From: Virgibacillus ndiopensis
GTDB lineage: Bacteria > Bacillota > Bacilli > Bacillales > Amphibacillaceae
Assembly: GCF_900187325.1 (NCBI RefSeq)
Contig: NZ_FZMZ01000006.1
Location: 992,001-1,056,000, forward strand
Reading direction: 5' to 3'
DNA length: 64,000 nucleotides
Part shown: positions 9,801 to 19,599 of the stretch, piece by piece
Layout: each line of letters opens with the position of its first letter
How positions within the stretch are numbered: position 1 is the first letter of the stretch
Program-made: the position numbers and the translations under genes
Notes under the pieces: generated by a model
Seen by the model: the letters and a program-made list of their open reading frames with translations, nothing else
The model's database searches: none
Told to the model about the DNA's origin: nothing

Positions 9801-9905
9801 GAAATACACTCCGTTTCCGTGGGCTCGCGATGAGTCTCCTCGGAAGAAGACCACTTCCTTGAGGGGTCTCATCAGCCGCACCCGGAAACGGAGTGTTTAC
9901 GGGCT
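9801..9905 (+). repeat. Dispersed intergenic palindromic element, copy A
   Basis: Perfect 14-base terminal arms ACACTCCGTTTCCG (9806-9819) and their complement (9883-9896) enclose inner arms GATGAG and CTCATC, giving one long hairpin. The core is clearly related to two more copies at 45.5-45.8 kb. Such GC-rich elements are common between Bacillaceae genes and their function is unknown. The 363-base gap from dppE to the DUF3899 gene holds this element and the dpp terminator; I see nothing else in it. Confidence 0.8.
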
Positions 9906-10009
9906 GCGATATCCAGGAACAACAATATTTACGTCACATTTTACAGAAACTTCGGCGTAAAAAGTTAACAAAATATGTGAAAAGAGACTTTAATTTGAGG
10001 GTGATGAAA

Positions 10010-10393
10010 ATGAGGAAGTTAATCTTATTGAATAGTTGCATTATAGTTGTTTGGATTGGGTGTAAAGTTCTCCTTGATTGGTCGTTAGTGGAATGGATTA
10101 ACTACACCTTTCTATTCGGATTGATTTCCTCTATCGTCACCGCTTGCATTAAGATCTGGCAAACAAAATTTTTTGATTTATTTACAACTGGATTTAGGTC
10201 AATGGGACAATTTTTTATGCCTACTGGAAAGTCCAGATCTCTACAACGGACAGACCAGCGATTTGCTAACGATGAAGGGTTAAAACAATTTAAACAATCC
10301 TCAGCAAAATGGATGCTTTTATTCATGGCAAGTTTTGCTTCAGCATCAATCTTTCTATCTATTATTGGGTTATTTGTTTTTTACGGTAATTAA
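10010..10393 (+). CDS. DUF3899-type small membrane protein
   Basis: A 127-residue protein. Two N-terminal membrane helices ([16 protein letters not shown] and a second ending ISSIVTACI) and one C-terminal helix flank a basic cytoplasmic loop with [12 protein letters not shown], typical of DUF3899. ATG at 10010 is chosen: AGGGTG sits 6 bases before it. A longer open frame runs back into repeat element A and is not credible. Function unknown. It is 23 bases ahead of the S9 peptidase gene and probably cotranscribed with it. Confidence 0.7.
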   Translation: MRKLILLNSCIIVVWIGCKVLLDWSLVEWINYTFLFGLISSIVTACIKIWQTKFFDLFTTGFRSMGQFFMPTGKSRSLQRTDQRFANDEGLKQFKQSSAKWMLLFMASFASASIFLSIIGLFVFYGN

Positions 10394-10416
10394 CAAATCT
10401 ATAAAGGAGATTAAAC

Positions 10417-12210
10417 ATGGCTAATTCTACTAAAGATCAAACATTGTTTACCTATTTAAATGTTTATGGTGCATATCAACCAAAAGTAATCCCAACTCAA
10501 AAAGCATTTACATTTATATCAAAAGAAACGGGAATACCTCAAGTGTGGAGATGGGACGAGGAAACATCGCAAATTAAACAATATACAGACTTGCAGGATC
10601 GGGTTCTTTCTGTACATCATTCCCCCTCGGGAGATAAAACAATAATTGGGATGGATTGTAAAGGAAACGAAAAACAGCAACTGTACCTGCTGCGTAATAA
10701 TAGTGCCAATGTCGAGGAACTTGTCGTATCTGGTGAACATTTTCATCAATTTGGTGGGTGGTCCCCGGATGAGACGAAAGTAGCTTTTTCAAGTAATCGC
10801 CGCCATCCAGGTTATTTCGATGTTTATGTACTGGATTTTGCAACAAAAACAGAGGAAGTTGTATACAAAGTAGATGGAAATTGTACACCGATTTGCTGGA
10901 CGAAAGACGGTGAGAGCCTAATCGTAAGTATGCCGGATACGAATATCGATCAATCCTTATATGTGTTACACGTGAAAACAAAAGAGACTAATAAACTTGG
11001 CAAAGAGAATACATTGGCAAGGTATCAATCATTGCAATTGACAAAGGATGGAAAAGGAGGATTTCTATTAACTGATGTGGATCGTGACACTTTAGGCATT
11101 TATCAGTTTTCATTCACTGAACCATCTAAGTTGAAGGAGTTATTTACTGTTGAAAAATGGGATATAGAGGAAATCAAGCTATCTCCGGATGAAACTAAAA
11201 TTGCATTTACTGTAAATGAAGGAGGTATTTCACAGTTTGGCATTTATAACCTTGATACTCAAACAAACGATTATATCAAAGGGATTCCAATGGGTGTATT
11301 ACAATCGCTTTCCTGGTTAAGTGAGAATGAATTATTCATTCATGTAAAAAGTGCTGTACTTCCAGGTGATGTTTGGAAAATCAATTTAGAAACTAAAAAA
11401 GTAAAGCGAGTTACCTATGTTGGTGAAGCAAAGGATGTACAACACTTATGGATGGAACCTGAATTGTGTCATTTTACATCCTTTGATGGATTAGAGGTTC
11501 CGTATTTTTATTATGGGAATAAACAGGAGTCCCAGCCTGTCGTAGTATATGTTCATGGAGGACCTGAAAGCCAAATCCGTGCTGAGTTTAATCCTGTTAT
11601 TCAATTTTTAGCAGCTAATGGATTTGCGGTAGTGACACCAAATGTCCGTGGAAGTATGGGATACGGTCGGAAATATGTAAAATTGGACGATGGACGAAAA
11701 CGGATGGATTCAGTCGCTGATTTAAAGTGGCTAGTCAAAGACCTTGTGGAAAATAATATGGTTGATCCAAAGAAAGTCGGGATAATGGGACGTAGTTATG
11801 GTGGATTTATGGTGTTAGCTGCACTGACACATTATCCAGATGTTTGGGCAGCGGGAGTAGACATTGTTGGCATTTCACACTTTAAGACATTTTTAGAAAA
11901 TACGGGTCCGTGGAGAAGGAAATTAAGGGAGTTTGAGTATGGTTCATTAGATCATGACGAAGATTTTTTTGAACAAATTGCTCCTTTAAATCATACGGAT
12001 AACATTTCTGTACCTTTACTGCTATTCCATGGTCGAAACGATACGCGTGTTCCGGTGACTGAGGCGGAACAGCTAACAGCGGATCTAAAAGCTCAGGGGA
12101 AACAAGTAGAGCTAGTAATCTTTGAAGATGAGGGACATCAAACAGAGAAAATCGAAAACCATATTCAAATGAATACGTTGATTGTGCAGTTTATGGAGAA
12201 ATTTTTATAG
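10417..12210 (+). CDS. S9-family prolyl oligopeptidase/acylaminoacyl peptidase
   Basis: A 597-residue serine peptidase. The first 340 residues form a PD40/beta-propeller-like region (SPDETKVAFSS and SPDETKIAFTV repeats). The rest is an alpha/beta-hydrolase with oxyanion region VYVHGGPE, nucleophile Ser460 in GRSYGG, Asp542 in GRNDTRVP and His574 in DEGHQ. No signal peptide, so it is cytoplasmic. It cleaves short peptides. It lies between the dpp and abg-like genes, fitting intracellular breakdown of imported peptides. A good AAAGGAG site precedes the ATG. Confidence 0.9.
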   Translation: MANSTKDQTLFTYLNVYGAYQPKVIPTQKAFTFISKETGIPQVWRWDEETSQIKQYTDLQDRVLSVHHSPSGDKTIIGMDCKGNEKQQLYLLRNNSANVEELVVSGEHFHQFGGWSPDETKVAFSSNRRHPGYFDVYVLDFATKTEEVVYKVDGNCTPICWTKDGESLIVSMPDTNIDQSLYVLHVKTKETNKLGKENTLARYQSLQLTKDGKGGFLLTDVDRDTLGIYQFSFTEPSKLKELFTVEKWDIEEIKLSPDETKIAFTVNEGGISQFGIYNLDTQTNDYIKGIPMGVLQSLSWLSENELFIHVKSAVLPGDVWKINLETKKVKRVTYVGEAKDVQHLWMEPELCHFTSFDGLEVPYFYYGNKQESQPVVVYVHGGPESQIRAEFNPVIQFLAANGFAVVTPNVRGSMGYGRKYVKLDDGRKRMDSVADLKWLVKDLVENNMVDPKKVGIMGRSYGGFMVLAALTHYPDVWAAGVDIVGISHFKTFLENTGPWRRKLREFEYGSLDHDEDFFEQIAPLNHTDNISVPLLLFHGRNDTRVPVTEAEQLTADLKAQGKQVELVIFEDEGHQTEKIENHIQMNTLIVQFMEKFL

Positions 12211-12267
12211 AATGTTCTTATAAAGAACGATTGTAAACATAGAATGATGAGAAGGGGATGGTTCTTC

Positions 12268-13566
12268 ATGACTAGTAATTTCGTTAAAAAATTAACTCCT
12301 CAATTAATCGAATGGCGTCGATCCTTTCATTATGAACCTGAATTGGGATTTATGGAATATGTTACGACGTATAAACTTGGCAAGGAACTGCAAAAACTGG
12401 GTTTCACTATTCATGTTGGAAAAGAAGCTTTGGATGATGATTCTCGTTTAGGGTTACCAGATGAAATTGCTCTCAAAGAACAGGAAGAAAAAGCGGTTAG
12501 CTGTGGTGTTGAGGAGTCGTGGTTAGCTAAAATGCGTGGTGGTTTCACCGGTCTTGTTGCCGTATGGGATACTGATAAAGAGGGTGACCATGTTGCATTT
12601 CGTTTTGATATCGACGCCCTGCCGATTAACGAGACAGCAGATGTGGGACATTTTCCATTCCAAAATGAATTCGCCTCCAAGGAAAAGAACATAATGCACG
12701 CGTGTGGTCATGATGGTCACATGACAATTGGTTTAGGTGTCGCAACCTATATCGCGACACATCATGATAACTTATCAGGGCGCTTTACACTATTGTTTCA
12801 ACCTGCTGAAGAGGGAGGAAGAGGTGCTAAAGCCATGACAGAAAAGGGATGGTTGGATGATGTCGACTATTTTTACACTGGCCATATTGGGATTCAATCG
12901 ATGCCAGTAGGAACAGTGGCTGCTACAATACAGGGGTTTCTTGCATCCACAAAATTGAACGCTTATTTTACAGGAGTTTCGTCACATGCCGGAATGCATC
13001 CGGAACTAGGGAAAAATGCTTTGCTTGCAACAACTACTGCAGCATCTAATTTATACGCTATCCCACGTCATAGTGATGGAATTACACGTATCAATGTAGG
13101 AAAAATTGTAGCAGGAAGCGGTCGAAATATAATCCCTGATAATGGCTATATGGAAGTAGAAACGCGTGGTAAAACACAGGAGATCAATCAATTTATGCTC
13201 GATGAGGCAGTACGTGTTATTCGTGCAGCAGCAAACATGCATAATGTTACATGCAGGATTGATCAGGTAGGTGTTACCGAAGAAATTGCCTGTGATCAAG
13301 CATTGATTTCAATGATTGAAAACTGGTGCGGCAATAGTGAATTTGTTAAAGAGGTCGTTCCTGTAGCCAAAGTCTCCGGTTCAGAGGATGCTAGTTTTAT
13401 GGTAAATCGTGTTCAGCAAAATGGTGGGAAAGCTACTTATATGCTGTTTGGAACAGAATTAAATTATCCTCATCATCACCCGTCATTTGATTTTCAGGAG
13501 GAAGTTTTACCAGTGGCGCTAGAAACATACGTAAACATCGTGAAGGGGGGATCTGTGATTGCTTAA
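12268..13566 (+). CDS. AbgA-like M20 amidohydrolase, copy 1
   Basis: A 432-residue M20 amidohydrolase with the AbgA layout: WRRSFHYEPELGF, metal motif MHACGHDGH, FQPAEEGGRGA, GHIGI and a dimerisation domain with SSHAGMHPELGKNAL. E. coli AbgA is a subunit of p-aminobenzoyl-glutamate hydrolase of very similar length. ATG at 12268 follows GAAGGGG with normal spacing; an upstream ATG at 12244 lacks a site. The stop overlaps the next gene by 8 bases. It is paralogous to the gene at 18028. The true substrate may be another N-acyl or aryl amino acid. Confidence 0.83.
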   Translation: MTSNFVKKLTPQLIEWRRSFHYEPELGFMEYVTTYKLGKELQKLGFTIHVGKEALDDDSRLGLPDEIALKEQEEKAVSCGVEESWLAKMRGGFTGLVAVWDTDKEGDHVAFRFDIDALPINETADVGHFPFQNEFASKEKNIMHACGHDGHMTIGLGVATYIATHHDNLSGRFTLLFQPAEEGGRGAKAMTEKGWLDDVDYFYTGHIGIQSMPVGTVAATIQGFLASTKLNAYFTGVSSHAGMHPELGKNALLATTTAASNLYAIPRHSDGITRINVGKIVAGSGRNIIPDNGYMEVETRGKTQEINQFMLDEAVRVIRAAANMHNVTCRIDQVGVTEEIACDQALISMIENWCGNSEFVKEVVPVAKVSGSEDASFMVNRVQQNGGKATYMLFGTELNYPHHHPSFDFQEEVLPVALETYVNIVKGGSVIA

Positions 13567-14809
13567 TCTAGCATCATGGTTAGAGGAGAAATTGCACAAT
13601 CTCAATCTTACCGACACGATGGAACTTCCAGATGGATTCAGCCGATTAAGCTTTTCAAAGGAAGAAAAGGAAGCGCATCATCAGTTTCGTAAAATTGCAA
13701 GGGAGCTCGAACTTAACACATATCAGGATGAAGCAGGTAACCAATGGGCAGTTTGGGAGGTGGACAAGAAAGCACCAACAATTGCGGTAGGATCACATCT
13801 TGATACTGTCCACAATGGTGGCGGCTATGATGGTGTTGCTGGTGTACTTTGTGCGTTGGCGGCAGTAAAGGCTTTAAAAAATAGCCAGTTTCTTCCGACC
13901 AAAAACATCGCGATTATTTGTTTTGTATCGGAGGAATCAGCACGATTCGGTTTGTCCACGATAGGAAGTAAAGCGATTGCCGGAACGCTTGATAAAGGAG
14001 AATTAGCTTCCATAAAAGATCGTGATGGCGTTACGGCAAAACAGGCGATGGAAAGTTTTGGGATTAACTGGAAGACGATCGAACAAGCAGTAAAACCAGT
14101 TGAGGAACTAGAAAGCTTTGTGGAGTTGCATATTGAACAGGGAACTCAGATAGAAGGAAATAATGCAGATATTGGTGTTGTAAGCGGTGTGGCATGTCCA
14201 GTCCGTTTAAAAATAACTGTTTCCGGCATGGCAAATCATACAGGTACAACCCCAATGAACAATCGTCAGGATGCTTTTGTTGCAATTGCTCCGTTGGTTA
14301 ATTTCGTAAGTGACGAAGCAATGAAAATTGATCAAACAGGAGAACGTTCACTTGTGGCAACCGTTAGTACAATACATTTGAAGCCAAATGCCATGAATGT
14401 TATTCCTGGTGAGGTTGAGCTTGGTATTGATATCCGTAGTGTCGATGATGTTACGAAACGAGATTTTGCTGAAAAAATTAAAGATTACTGCAGTGAAATA
14501 AAAAGAAAACATCACGTTAACATTGAGATTACAACTCTAGTTGACAATGATTCTGTGCTACTTAATTCAGAGATGCAGTATAAATTAGTTCATGCTTGTA
14601 GTGGAATTGGTTTACAAGCTCATGTTATGGACAGTGGGGCGGGACATGATGTGATGAATATGGCAACGAAATGGCCATCTGGGTTAATTTTTATTCCATG
14701 TCGAAACGGACTTAGTCACCATCCGGATGAATTTGCTTCTATTGATGATATGGTAAAAGGTACAAGGGTTTTAGTTGAATTTCTAAGGATGGAAACTGCG
14801 GGTTTATAA
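13559..14809 (+). CDS. M20 Zn-dependent hydrolase, N-carbamoyl-amino-acid/allantoate amidohydrolase type
   Basis: A 416-residue enzyme of the hydantoinase/carbamoylase branch of M20. Metal motifs are GSHLDTVHNGGGYDG, EESARFG and ELHIEQG, with lid motif ANHTGTTPM and a late AGHDVMNMA. It hydrolyses N-carbamoyl or ureido groups in characterised relatives; the exact substrate is unknown here. The start is TTG at 13559, 8 bases after GGGGGG and inside the end of the upstream gene, so [13 protein letters not shown] coupling is likely. No allantoin or hydantoin genes are nearby. Confidence 0.83.
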   Translation: MLNLASWLEEKLHNLNLTDTMELPDGFSRLSFSKEEKEAHHQFRKIARELELNTYQDEAGNQWAVWEVDKKAPTIAVGSHLDTVHNGGGYDGVAGVLCALAAVKALKNSQFLPTKNIAIICFVSEESARFGLSTIGSKAIAGTLDKGELASIKDRDGVTAKQAMESFGINWKTIEQAVKPVEELESFVELHIEQGTQIEGNNADIGVVSGVACPVRLKITVSGMANHTGTTPMNNRQDAFVAIAPLVNFVSDEAMKIDQTGERSLVATVSTIHLKPNAMNVIPGEVELGIDIRSVDDVTKRDFAEKIKDYCSEIKRKHHVNIEITTLVDNDSVLLNSEMQYKLVHACSGIGLQAHVMDSGAGHDVMNMATKWPSGLIFIPCRNGLSHHPDEFASIDDMVKGTRVLVEFLRMETAGL

Positions 14810-14882
14810 TAATTCATTAAAAGAAAACTGTATATTCTCAAGAGTAACTTAGCTTATCATAATCGATATTATTGAATAAATA

Positions 14883-14896
14883 AATTTTCGAAAATT
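14883..14896. promoter_or_regulatory. Perfect palindrome upstream of the AbgB-like gene, CodY-like
   Basis: AATTTTCGAAAATT is a perfect 14-base palindrome 41 bases before the ATG. It equals the CodY box AATTTTCWGAAAATT lacking the central base, so CodY binding is possible but not assured. Confidence 0.35.
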
Positions 14897-14937
14897 GTTA
14901 TTATTTGTAGGGAAACTAAATACAACGGAGGGTTTGC

Positions 14938-16377
14938 ATGACACATACCAACAATTTTGTAAAAAGTTATTTAGAAACTAATAAGGATCGTTTTAAAAAC
15001 GTTAGTGACTATATATATCATCATCCGGAAACAAGATTTGAGGAATATGCTTCTTCACAATTTTTGGCATCAGCGTGTGAAAAAGAAGGGTTTATCGTTG
15101 AGCGTGGTGTTGCCGATATTGATACAGCATTTGTTGCATCCTATGGCAGTGGGTCACCTGTAATTGGGTTTTTGGGTGAGTTTGATGCACTTTCTGGTTT
15201 AGGTCAGGTACCTAACAAAACAGCTTATGAACCCTGGGATAAAAATGTTGGACATGGCTGTGGACATAATTTATTAGGGACTGGAGCATTTGCAGCAGCA
15301 TGTGCAACGAAGAATTATCTTGAGGAAAACGATTTACCAGGTACAGTGAAATTTTTTGGATGTCCTGGTGAAGAAGGTGGGTCCGGAAAAACATTTATGG
15401 TAAGGGAGGGTGTTTTTGAAGGCGTTGATGCCGCATTAACATGGCACCCATCACCAGCTAACAGCATTATGAGTTTATCTAGTCTTGCCAATTATCAGGT
15501 TTATTTTAAATTTAAAGGTGTCGCTTCCCATGCAGCAAATTCTCCTCATTTAGGTAGGAGTGCATTGGATGCTGTTGAATTGATGAATATTGGTGTCAAT
15601 TATTTGCGTGAACACGTTATCCCTGAAGCACGCATGCATTATGCGGTAACGAATACGGGAGGCATTTCCCCTAATGTAGTTCAATCAGATGCGGAAGTTT
15701 TATATTTGATCCGTGCTCCTAAAGTAAACCAGGTCGATGAAATCTTTAAACGTGTTTGCAAGATTGCTGAAGGTGCAGCTTTGATGACGGAAACAGAGTT
15801 ATCCATTCAATTTGAAAAAGCTTGTTCCAATTATATTCCAAATCGTAGTTTAGAAAAACAGTTGTATAAGAACTTAAAAAAAGCTGGAATTGAACCACCT
15901 TCTCAAGATGAAATTTCATTTGCTGAAAAACTGTGGTCCTCATTGACAGATGGTGAGAAAGAGAACTATTTAGATCTGATGAAAGGTTTTGGCTATAGTG
16001 GTGACGGCAGTGAATTTGAAGGGAAATATGTATCGGATACGATTTCCCCTTATCTAGAGTCAAACGAGATACTTGCTGGGTCTACGGATGTATCTGATGT
16101 AAGCTGGGTAGTGCCAACAGCACAATTAACGGCCTCGACATCTGCTTTAGGAACACCATTACACACGTGGCAAATGACCACCCAAGGAATAAGCAGCTAT
16201 GCGCATAAAGGAATGCTAAGGGCAGCTGAAGCAATGTCCTTAACAGCGGTAGATTTATTAAATAATCAAGCAGATTTAGATGTAGTTCAACAGGAATTCA
16301 AGGCATTTAAGGACAAAAATCCGTACTCATGTCCTATTCCTAACGATGTAAAACCATCCATTTTAGAGCACAAATAG
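14938..16377 (+). CDS. AbgB-like M20 amidohydrolase
   Basis: A 479-residue M20 enzyme almost identical in length to E. coli AbgB (481). Key motifs are IYHHPETRFEEYAS, GFLGEFDALSGLGQ, HGCGHNLLGTG, CPGEEGGSGKT and TWHPSPAN; the long insertion after the dimerisation domain and the late STDVSDVSW are typical of AbgB. It probably acts with one of the AbgA-like proteins on p-aminobenzoyl-glutamate or a similar amide. CGGAGGG precedes the ATG. A 128-base gap from the previous gene contains a palindrome and may hold its own promoter. Confidence 0.85.
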   Translation: MTHTNNFVKSYLETNKDRFKNVSDYIYHHPETRFEEYASSQFLASACEKEGFIVERGVADIDTAFVASYGSGSPVIGFLGEFDALSGLGQVPNKTAYEPWDKNVGHGCGHNLLGTGAFAAACATKNYLEENDLPGTVKFFGCPGEEGGSGKTFMVREGVFEGVDAALTWHPSPANSIMSLSSLANYQVYFKFKGVASHAANSPHLGRSALDAVELMNIGVNYLREHVIPEARMHYAVTNTGGISPNVVQSDAEVLYLIRAPKVNQVDEIFKRVCKIAEGAALMTETELSIQFEKACSNYIPNRSLEKQLYKNLKKAGIEPPSQDEISFAEKLWSSLTDGEKENYLDLMKGFGYSGDGSEFEGKYVSDTISPYLESNEILAGSTDVSDVSWVVPTAQLTASTSALGTPLHTWQMTTQGISSYAHKGMLRAAEAMSLTAVDLLNNQADLDVVQQEFKAFKDKNPYSCPIPNDVKPSILEHK

Positions 16378-16494
16378 AAGGCTATTTTTTAAAAAATAAT
16401 TATCTAATTATTCATAAATTTTTTGAAGAAAAATATAATTAATCGACACATTGGGTCCAAGCCCAACTAATCCTATTCTAAAGTGAGGGGTAAC

Positions 16495-18009
16495 ATGGAA
16501 AATAATAAAAAAGGTATTTTTTCAAGGTTTCTTAATGTCATTGAAAAAGCGGGTAATAAACTTCCAGATCCATTTGTGTTATTCGCAGCTTTGGCTGTTG
16601 CTGTTATCATTGCCTCCCATATTTTTAGTTTATTTAATGCATCGGTTATTCACCCTGGAACAGGAGAAGAGCTATCGGTTAAGAGCTTGGCATCCGGTGA
16701 GGGAGTAAAGTATATTTTAACGTCTATGCTCGATAACTTTACAGGATTTGCCCCTCTTGGATTAGTTTTAGCAATGATGCTAGGTATTGGTCTAGCTGAA
16801 AAAGTAGGATTGCTAGATTATGCCATTAAAAAAACAATTTTAAAATCACCACCTGCATTAATCACCTATACAGTAGTTTTCGTTGGGATTATGGGGAACA
16901 TCGCTTCTGATGCTGCAATGGTTTTGATTCCACCTTTGGCAGCAATGGTTTTTTATAAAGTCGGTCGTCACCCACTTGCTGGTCTAGCTGTAGGTTATGC
17001 AGCAGCTGGTGCGGGTTTTACCGCAAACTTGCTTATCGCTGGAACAGATGCGCTTTTGGCCGGTATCTCGACTGAAGCTGCAGCAATCATAGATGATTCG
17101 ATTGTCGTTACACCTGTTGATAACTGGTATTTTAATATTGTTTCAGTATTTATATTGACGGTTGTCGGTGGGCTTGTCACGAATAAAATTATCGAACCGA
17201 GATTAGGCAAGTACAAAGGTGATGCTGTTGAGGTGGAATTAGAGGAAGAGCATCCTAAGGCAGGTAAGGCGTTTCGAAATGCTATTATCGCAGGTATGAT
17301 CTATTTAGCAATCATAGCTATTGCCATATTTTTACCAAACAGTCCACTACGAAACGAAGAAGGAGGAATTGTACCTTCTCCATTCTTAGATGGTATTGTC
17401 CCTATTATTCTATTTTTCTTTATTACAATTGGGGTTACCTATGGTGCGACTGTAGGGAAAATTAAAACGAGTAAAGACATCGGAAAATATATGGGTGAAT
17501 CAATGAAGGATATGTCGGGCTACATTGTATTGATTTTTGCAATTGCTCAATTTATTGCTTACTTTAGCTGGTCAAATATTGGGACATGGGTTGCTGTAAA
17601 TGGAGCCGATTTACTAAAGGATATTAATTTTACAGGAATATGGTTAATCATCGGTTATATAATTTTCACGGCTTCGTTAAACTTTTTAATTACATCAGGT
17701 TCAGCAAAGTGGGCACTTGAGGCACCTGTTTTTGTTCCTATGTTTATGCAGCTTGGCTATCACCCTGCATTCACCCAGGTAGCCTACAGGGTTGCTGATT
17801 CATCAACTAATATCGTGACACCTTTAATGCCGTATATGGTTATTGTTCTGTCGTTTATGCAAAAATACGACAAGAAAGCTGGTATTGGGACGTTAATTTC
17901 GTTAATGATACCTTATTCGATTTGTTTTTTAATTACATGGATCATTCTACTACTGATATTCTTCTTTATTGGAATACCGTTTGGTCCTGGAATTGATCCA
18001 TATTTGTAA
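16495..18009 (+). CDS. AbgT-family transporter
   Basis: A 504-residue polytopic membrane protein of the AbgT family. Typical stretches are GNKLPDPFVLF near the N-terminus, GNIASDAAMVLIPPLAA in the middle and ADSSTNIVTPLMPYM near the end. E. coli AbgT imports p-aminobenzoyl-glutamate; structural work on other members points to antimetabolite export. The flanking AbgA/AbgB-like hydrolases favour uptake here. ATG at 16495 follows GTGAGGGG. Confidence 0.9.
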   Translation: MENNKKGIFSRFLNVIEKAGNKLPDPFVLFAALAVAVIIASHIFSLFNASVIHPGTGEELSVKSLASGEGVKYILTSMLDNFTGFAPLGLVLAMMLGIGLAEKVGLLDYAIKKTILKSPPALITYTVVFVGIMGNIASDAAMVLIPPLAAMVFYKVGRHPLAGLAVGYAAAGAGFTANLLIAGTDALLAGISTEAAAIIDDSIVVTPVDNWYFNIVSVFILTVVGGLVTNKIIEPRLGKYKGDAVEVELEEEHPKAGKAFRNAIIAGMIYLAIIAIAIFLPNSPLRNEEGGIVPSPFLDGIVPIILFFFITIGVTYGATVGKIKTSKDIGKYMGESMKDMSGYIVLIFAIAQFIAYFSWSNIGTWVAVNGADLLKDINFTGIWLIIGYIIFTASLNFLITSGSAKWALEAPVFVPMFMQLGYHPAFTQVAYRVADSSTNIVTPLMPYMVIVLSFMQKYDKKAGIGTLISLMIPYSICFLITWIILLLIFFFIGIPFGPGIDPYL

Positions 18010-18027
18010 TAGGGAGTGTATAAAATA

Positions 18028-19314
18028 ATGAACAAGAATTTGACAGCAAAATTAATTCAATGGAGAAGGGATTTTCATCAGTATCCAGAAACAGGGTTTT
18101 TGGAAATGAGAACCGCTTCCATTGTTGCAGCAGTTCTCGATCAATTGGGACTTCAATTAGAAGTAGGACAAGAGGTAATGGCTAAAAATCATTGTATGGG
18201 TAAGCCGGATGACACTGTTACCAAAAACCATTACCAATGGGCTTTAGAACATGGTGCAAATAAGGACTATATAGAATACTTCTCTGATGGTTATACAGGA
18301 ATTGTTGCAACGATAGATACGAAAAAAGACGGCCCAACGATAGCTTATCGCTTTGATATGGATGCGCTCGATATTCATGAATGTGATTTGGATAGTCATG
18401 TTCCAAAAAAAGAAGGTTTTAGATCAATTAATCCATCTACCATGCATGCTTGTGGTCATGATGCTCATACCGCCATTGGACTTGGATTGGCAACTTTACT
18501 TGCGGAGGAAAAGGCCAATTTAAATGGTAAGATTAAATTGATTTTCCAGCCAGCAGAGGAAGGTACTCGTGGGGCTAAGTCAATGGTTGAGGCAAATATA
18601 GTAGATGATGTTGACTATTTCGTAGCTACCCATATTGGTACAGGGATTCCACATGATCACTTTGTTGCAGCTAATAATGGATTTTTGGCAACATCTAAGT
18701 TAGACATTTCGTTTAACGGAGTAGCTTCACACGCAGGTGGCAATCCCGAAAAAGGGCGTAACGCATTAGTGGCTGCTGCATCGGCTGCATTAAATATTTA
18801 TGCCATTCCCAGACATTCAGAAGGTGCGACAAGAGTTAATGTAGGAGAACTACACGCTGGTGCTGGAAGGAATATCATTGCTGATCACGCCACATTAAAG
18901 GTTGAAACACGTGGTGAAAATTCTACCATTAATCAATATGTGAAGGAACAGGTGGAATCTATCGTTGCAGGTGCGGCACAAATGTATCAAGTAGATTATA
19001 AGGTTAAGACAGTAGGGGAAGCGCTAAGTAGTCAATCATCCAAACAATTGGCGTCAGTTTTACATGAATGCGCGGGTCAATCAGCTACAATTGAAAAAAG
19101 TATCTTAGAAACCAACAATCCAGCTGGTTCAGAGGATGCAACTTATTTTATGGAACGCGTTAAACAACTTGGGGGTCAAGCAACCTATTGTGTTTTCGGT
19201 ACAGAATTAGCCGCAGGACATCATAATGAGAAGTTTGATATTGATGAAAATACGTTATTGCCAGCAGTAGAGGTTTTGTTTGATTCGGTTAAGAGGTTGG
19301 GGAAAGGTATGTGA
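18028..19314 (+). CDS. AbgA-like M20 amidohydrolase, copy 2
   Basis: A 428-residue paralogue of the product at 12268, sharing WRRDFH-YPETGF, MHACGHDAH, FQPAEEGTRGAKSM, ATHIGTG, ASHAGGNPEKGRNAL and NIYAIPRHSEG. ATG at 18028 follows AGGGAG. It is the last gene of the run and directly downstream of the AbgT transporter, so this copy is the better candidate partner for AbgB and AbgT. A stem-loop lies immediately after its stop. Confidence 0.85.
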   Translation: MNKNLTAKLIQWRRDFHQYPETGFLEMRTASIVAAVLDQLGLQLEVGQEVMAKNHCMGKPDDTVTKNHYQWALEHGANKDYIEYFSDGYTGIVATIDTKKDGPTIAYRFDMDALDIHECDLDSHVPKKEGFRSINPSTMHACGHDAHTAIGLGLATLLAEEKANLNGKIKLIFQPAEEGTRGAKSMVEANIVDDVDYFVATHIGTGIPHDHFVAANNGFLATSKLDISFNGVASHAGGNPEKGRNALVAAASAALNIYAIPRHSEGATRVNVGELHAGAGRNIIADHATLKVETRGENSTINQYVKEQVESIVAGAAQMYQVDYKVKTVGEALSSQSSKQLASVLHECAGQSATIEKSILETNNPAGSEDATYFMERVKQLGGQATYCVFGTELAAGHHNEKFDIDENTLLPAVEVLFDSVKRLGKGM

Positions 19315-19346
19315 ATAGGGAGAGGGAGACTTCCCCTCTCCCTATT
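19314..19346. terminator. Stem-loop after the abg-like genes
   Basis: A perfect 13-bp stem (AATAGGGAGAGGG and its complement) with a 7-base loop overlaps the gene's last base. The following tract ACTTGATTT is only modestly T-rich, so it is a weaker intrinsic terminator or a 3' stabiliser. The 250 bases beyond it show nothing recognisable. Confidence 0.6.
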
Positions 19347-19599
19347 ACTTGATTTCTAATGAAACTAAAATACAGCTAATGCCATTTTAGGAGTAAATTT
19401 CTAGAACTTGTTTAACATCTCTAATGTAGTGATATTCCTACTGATTCCGATACATACATAATTAAGCGAATATATCAAGTGTACTCACTGATAATTTAAT
19501 AGTTTTGAATAAGAAAAAGAAGTATATACCTACAATTTATGCTACCTCTAATGGAAATATTAGACACTTAAATATACATTATGCATAGTGATAATTATT

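Noticed and set aside
9893-10009. N-terminal extension of the DUF3899 protein
   Set aside because: It would start inside the arm of repeat element A; an internal ATG has a proper ribosome site and gives the family's normal length.
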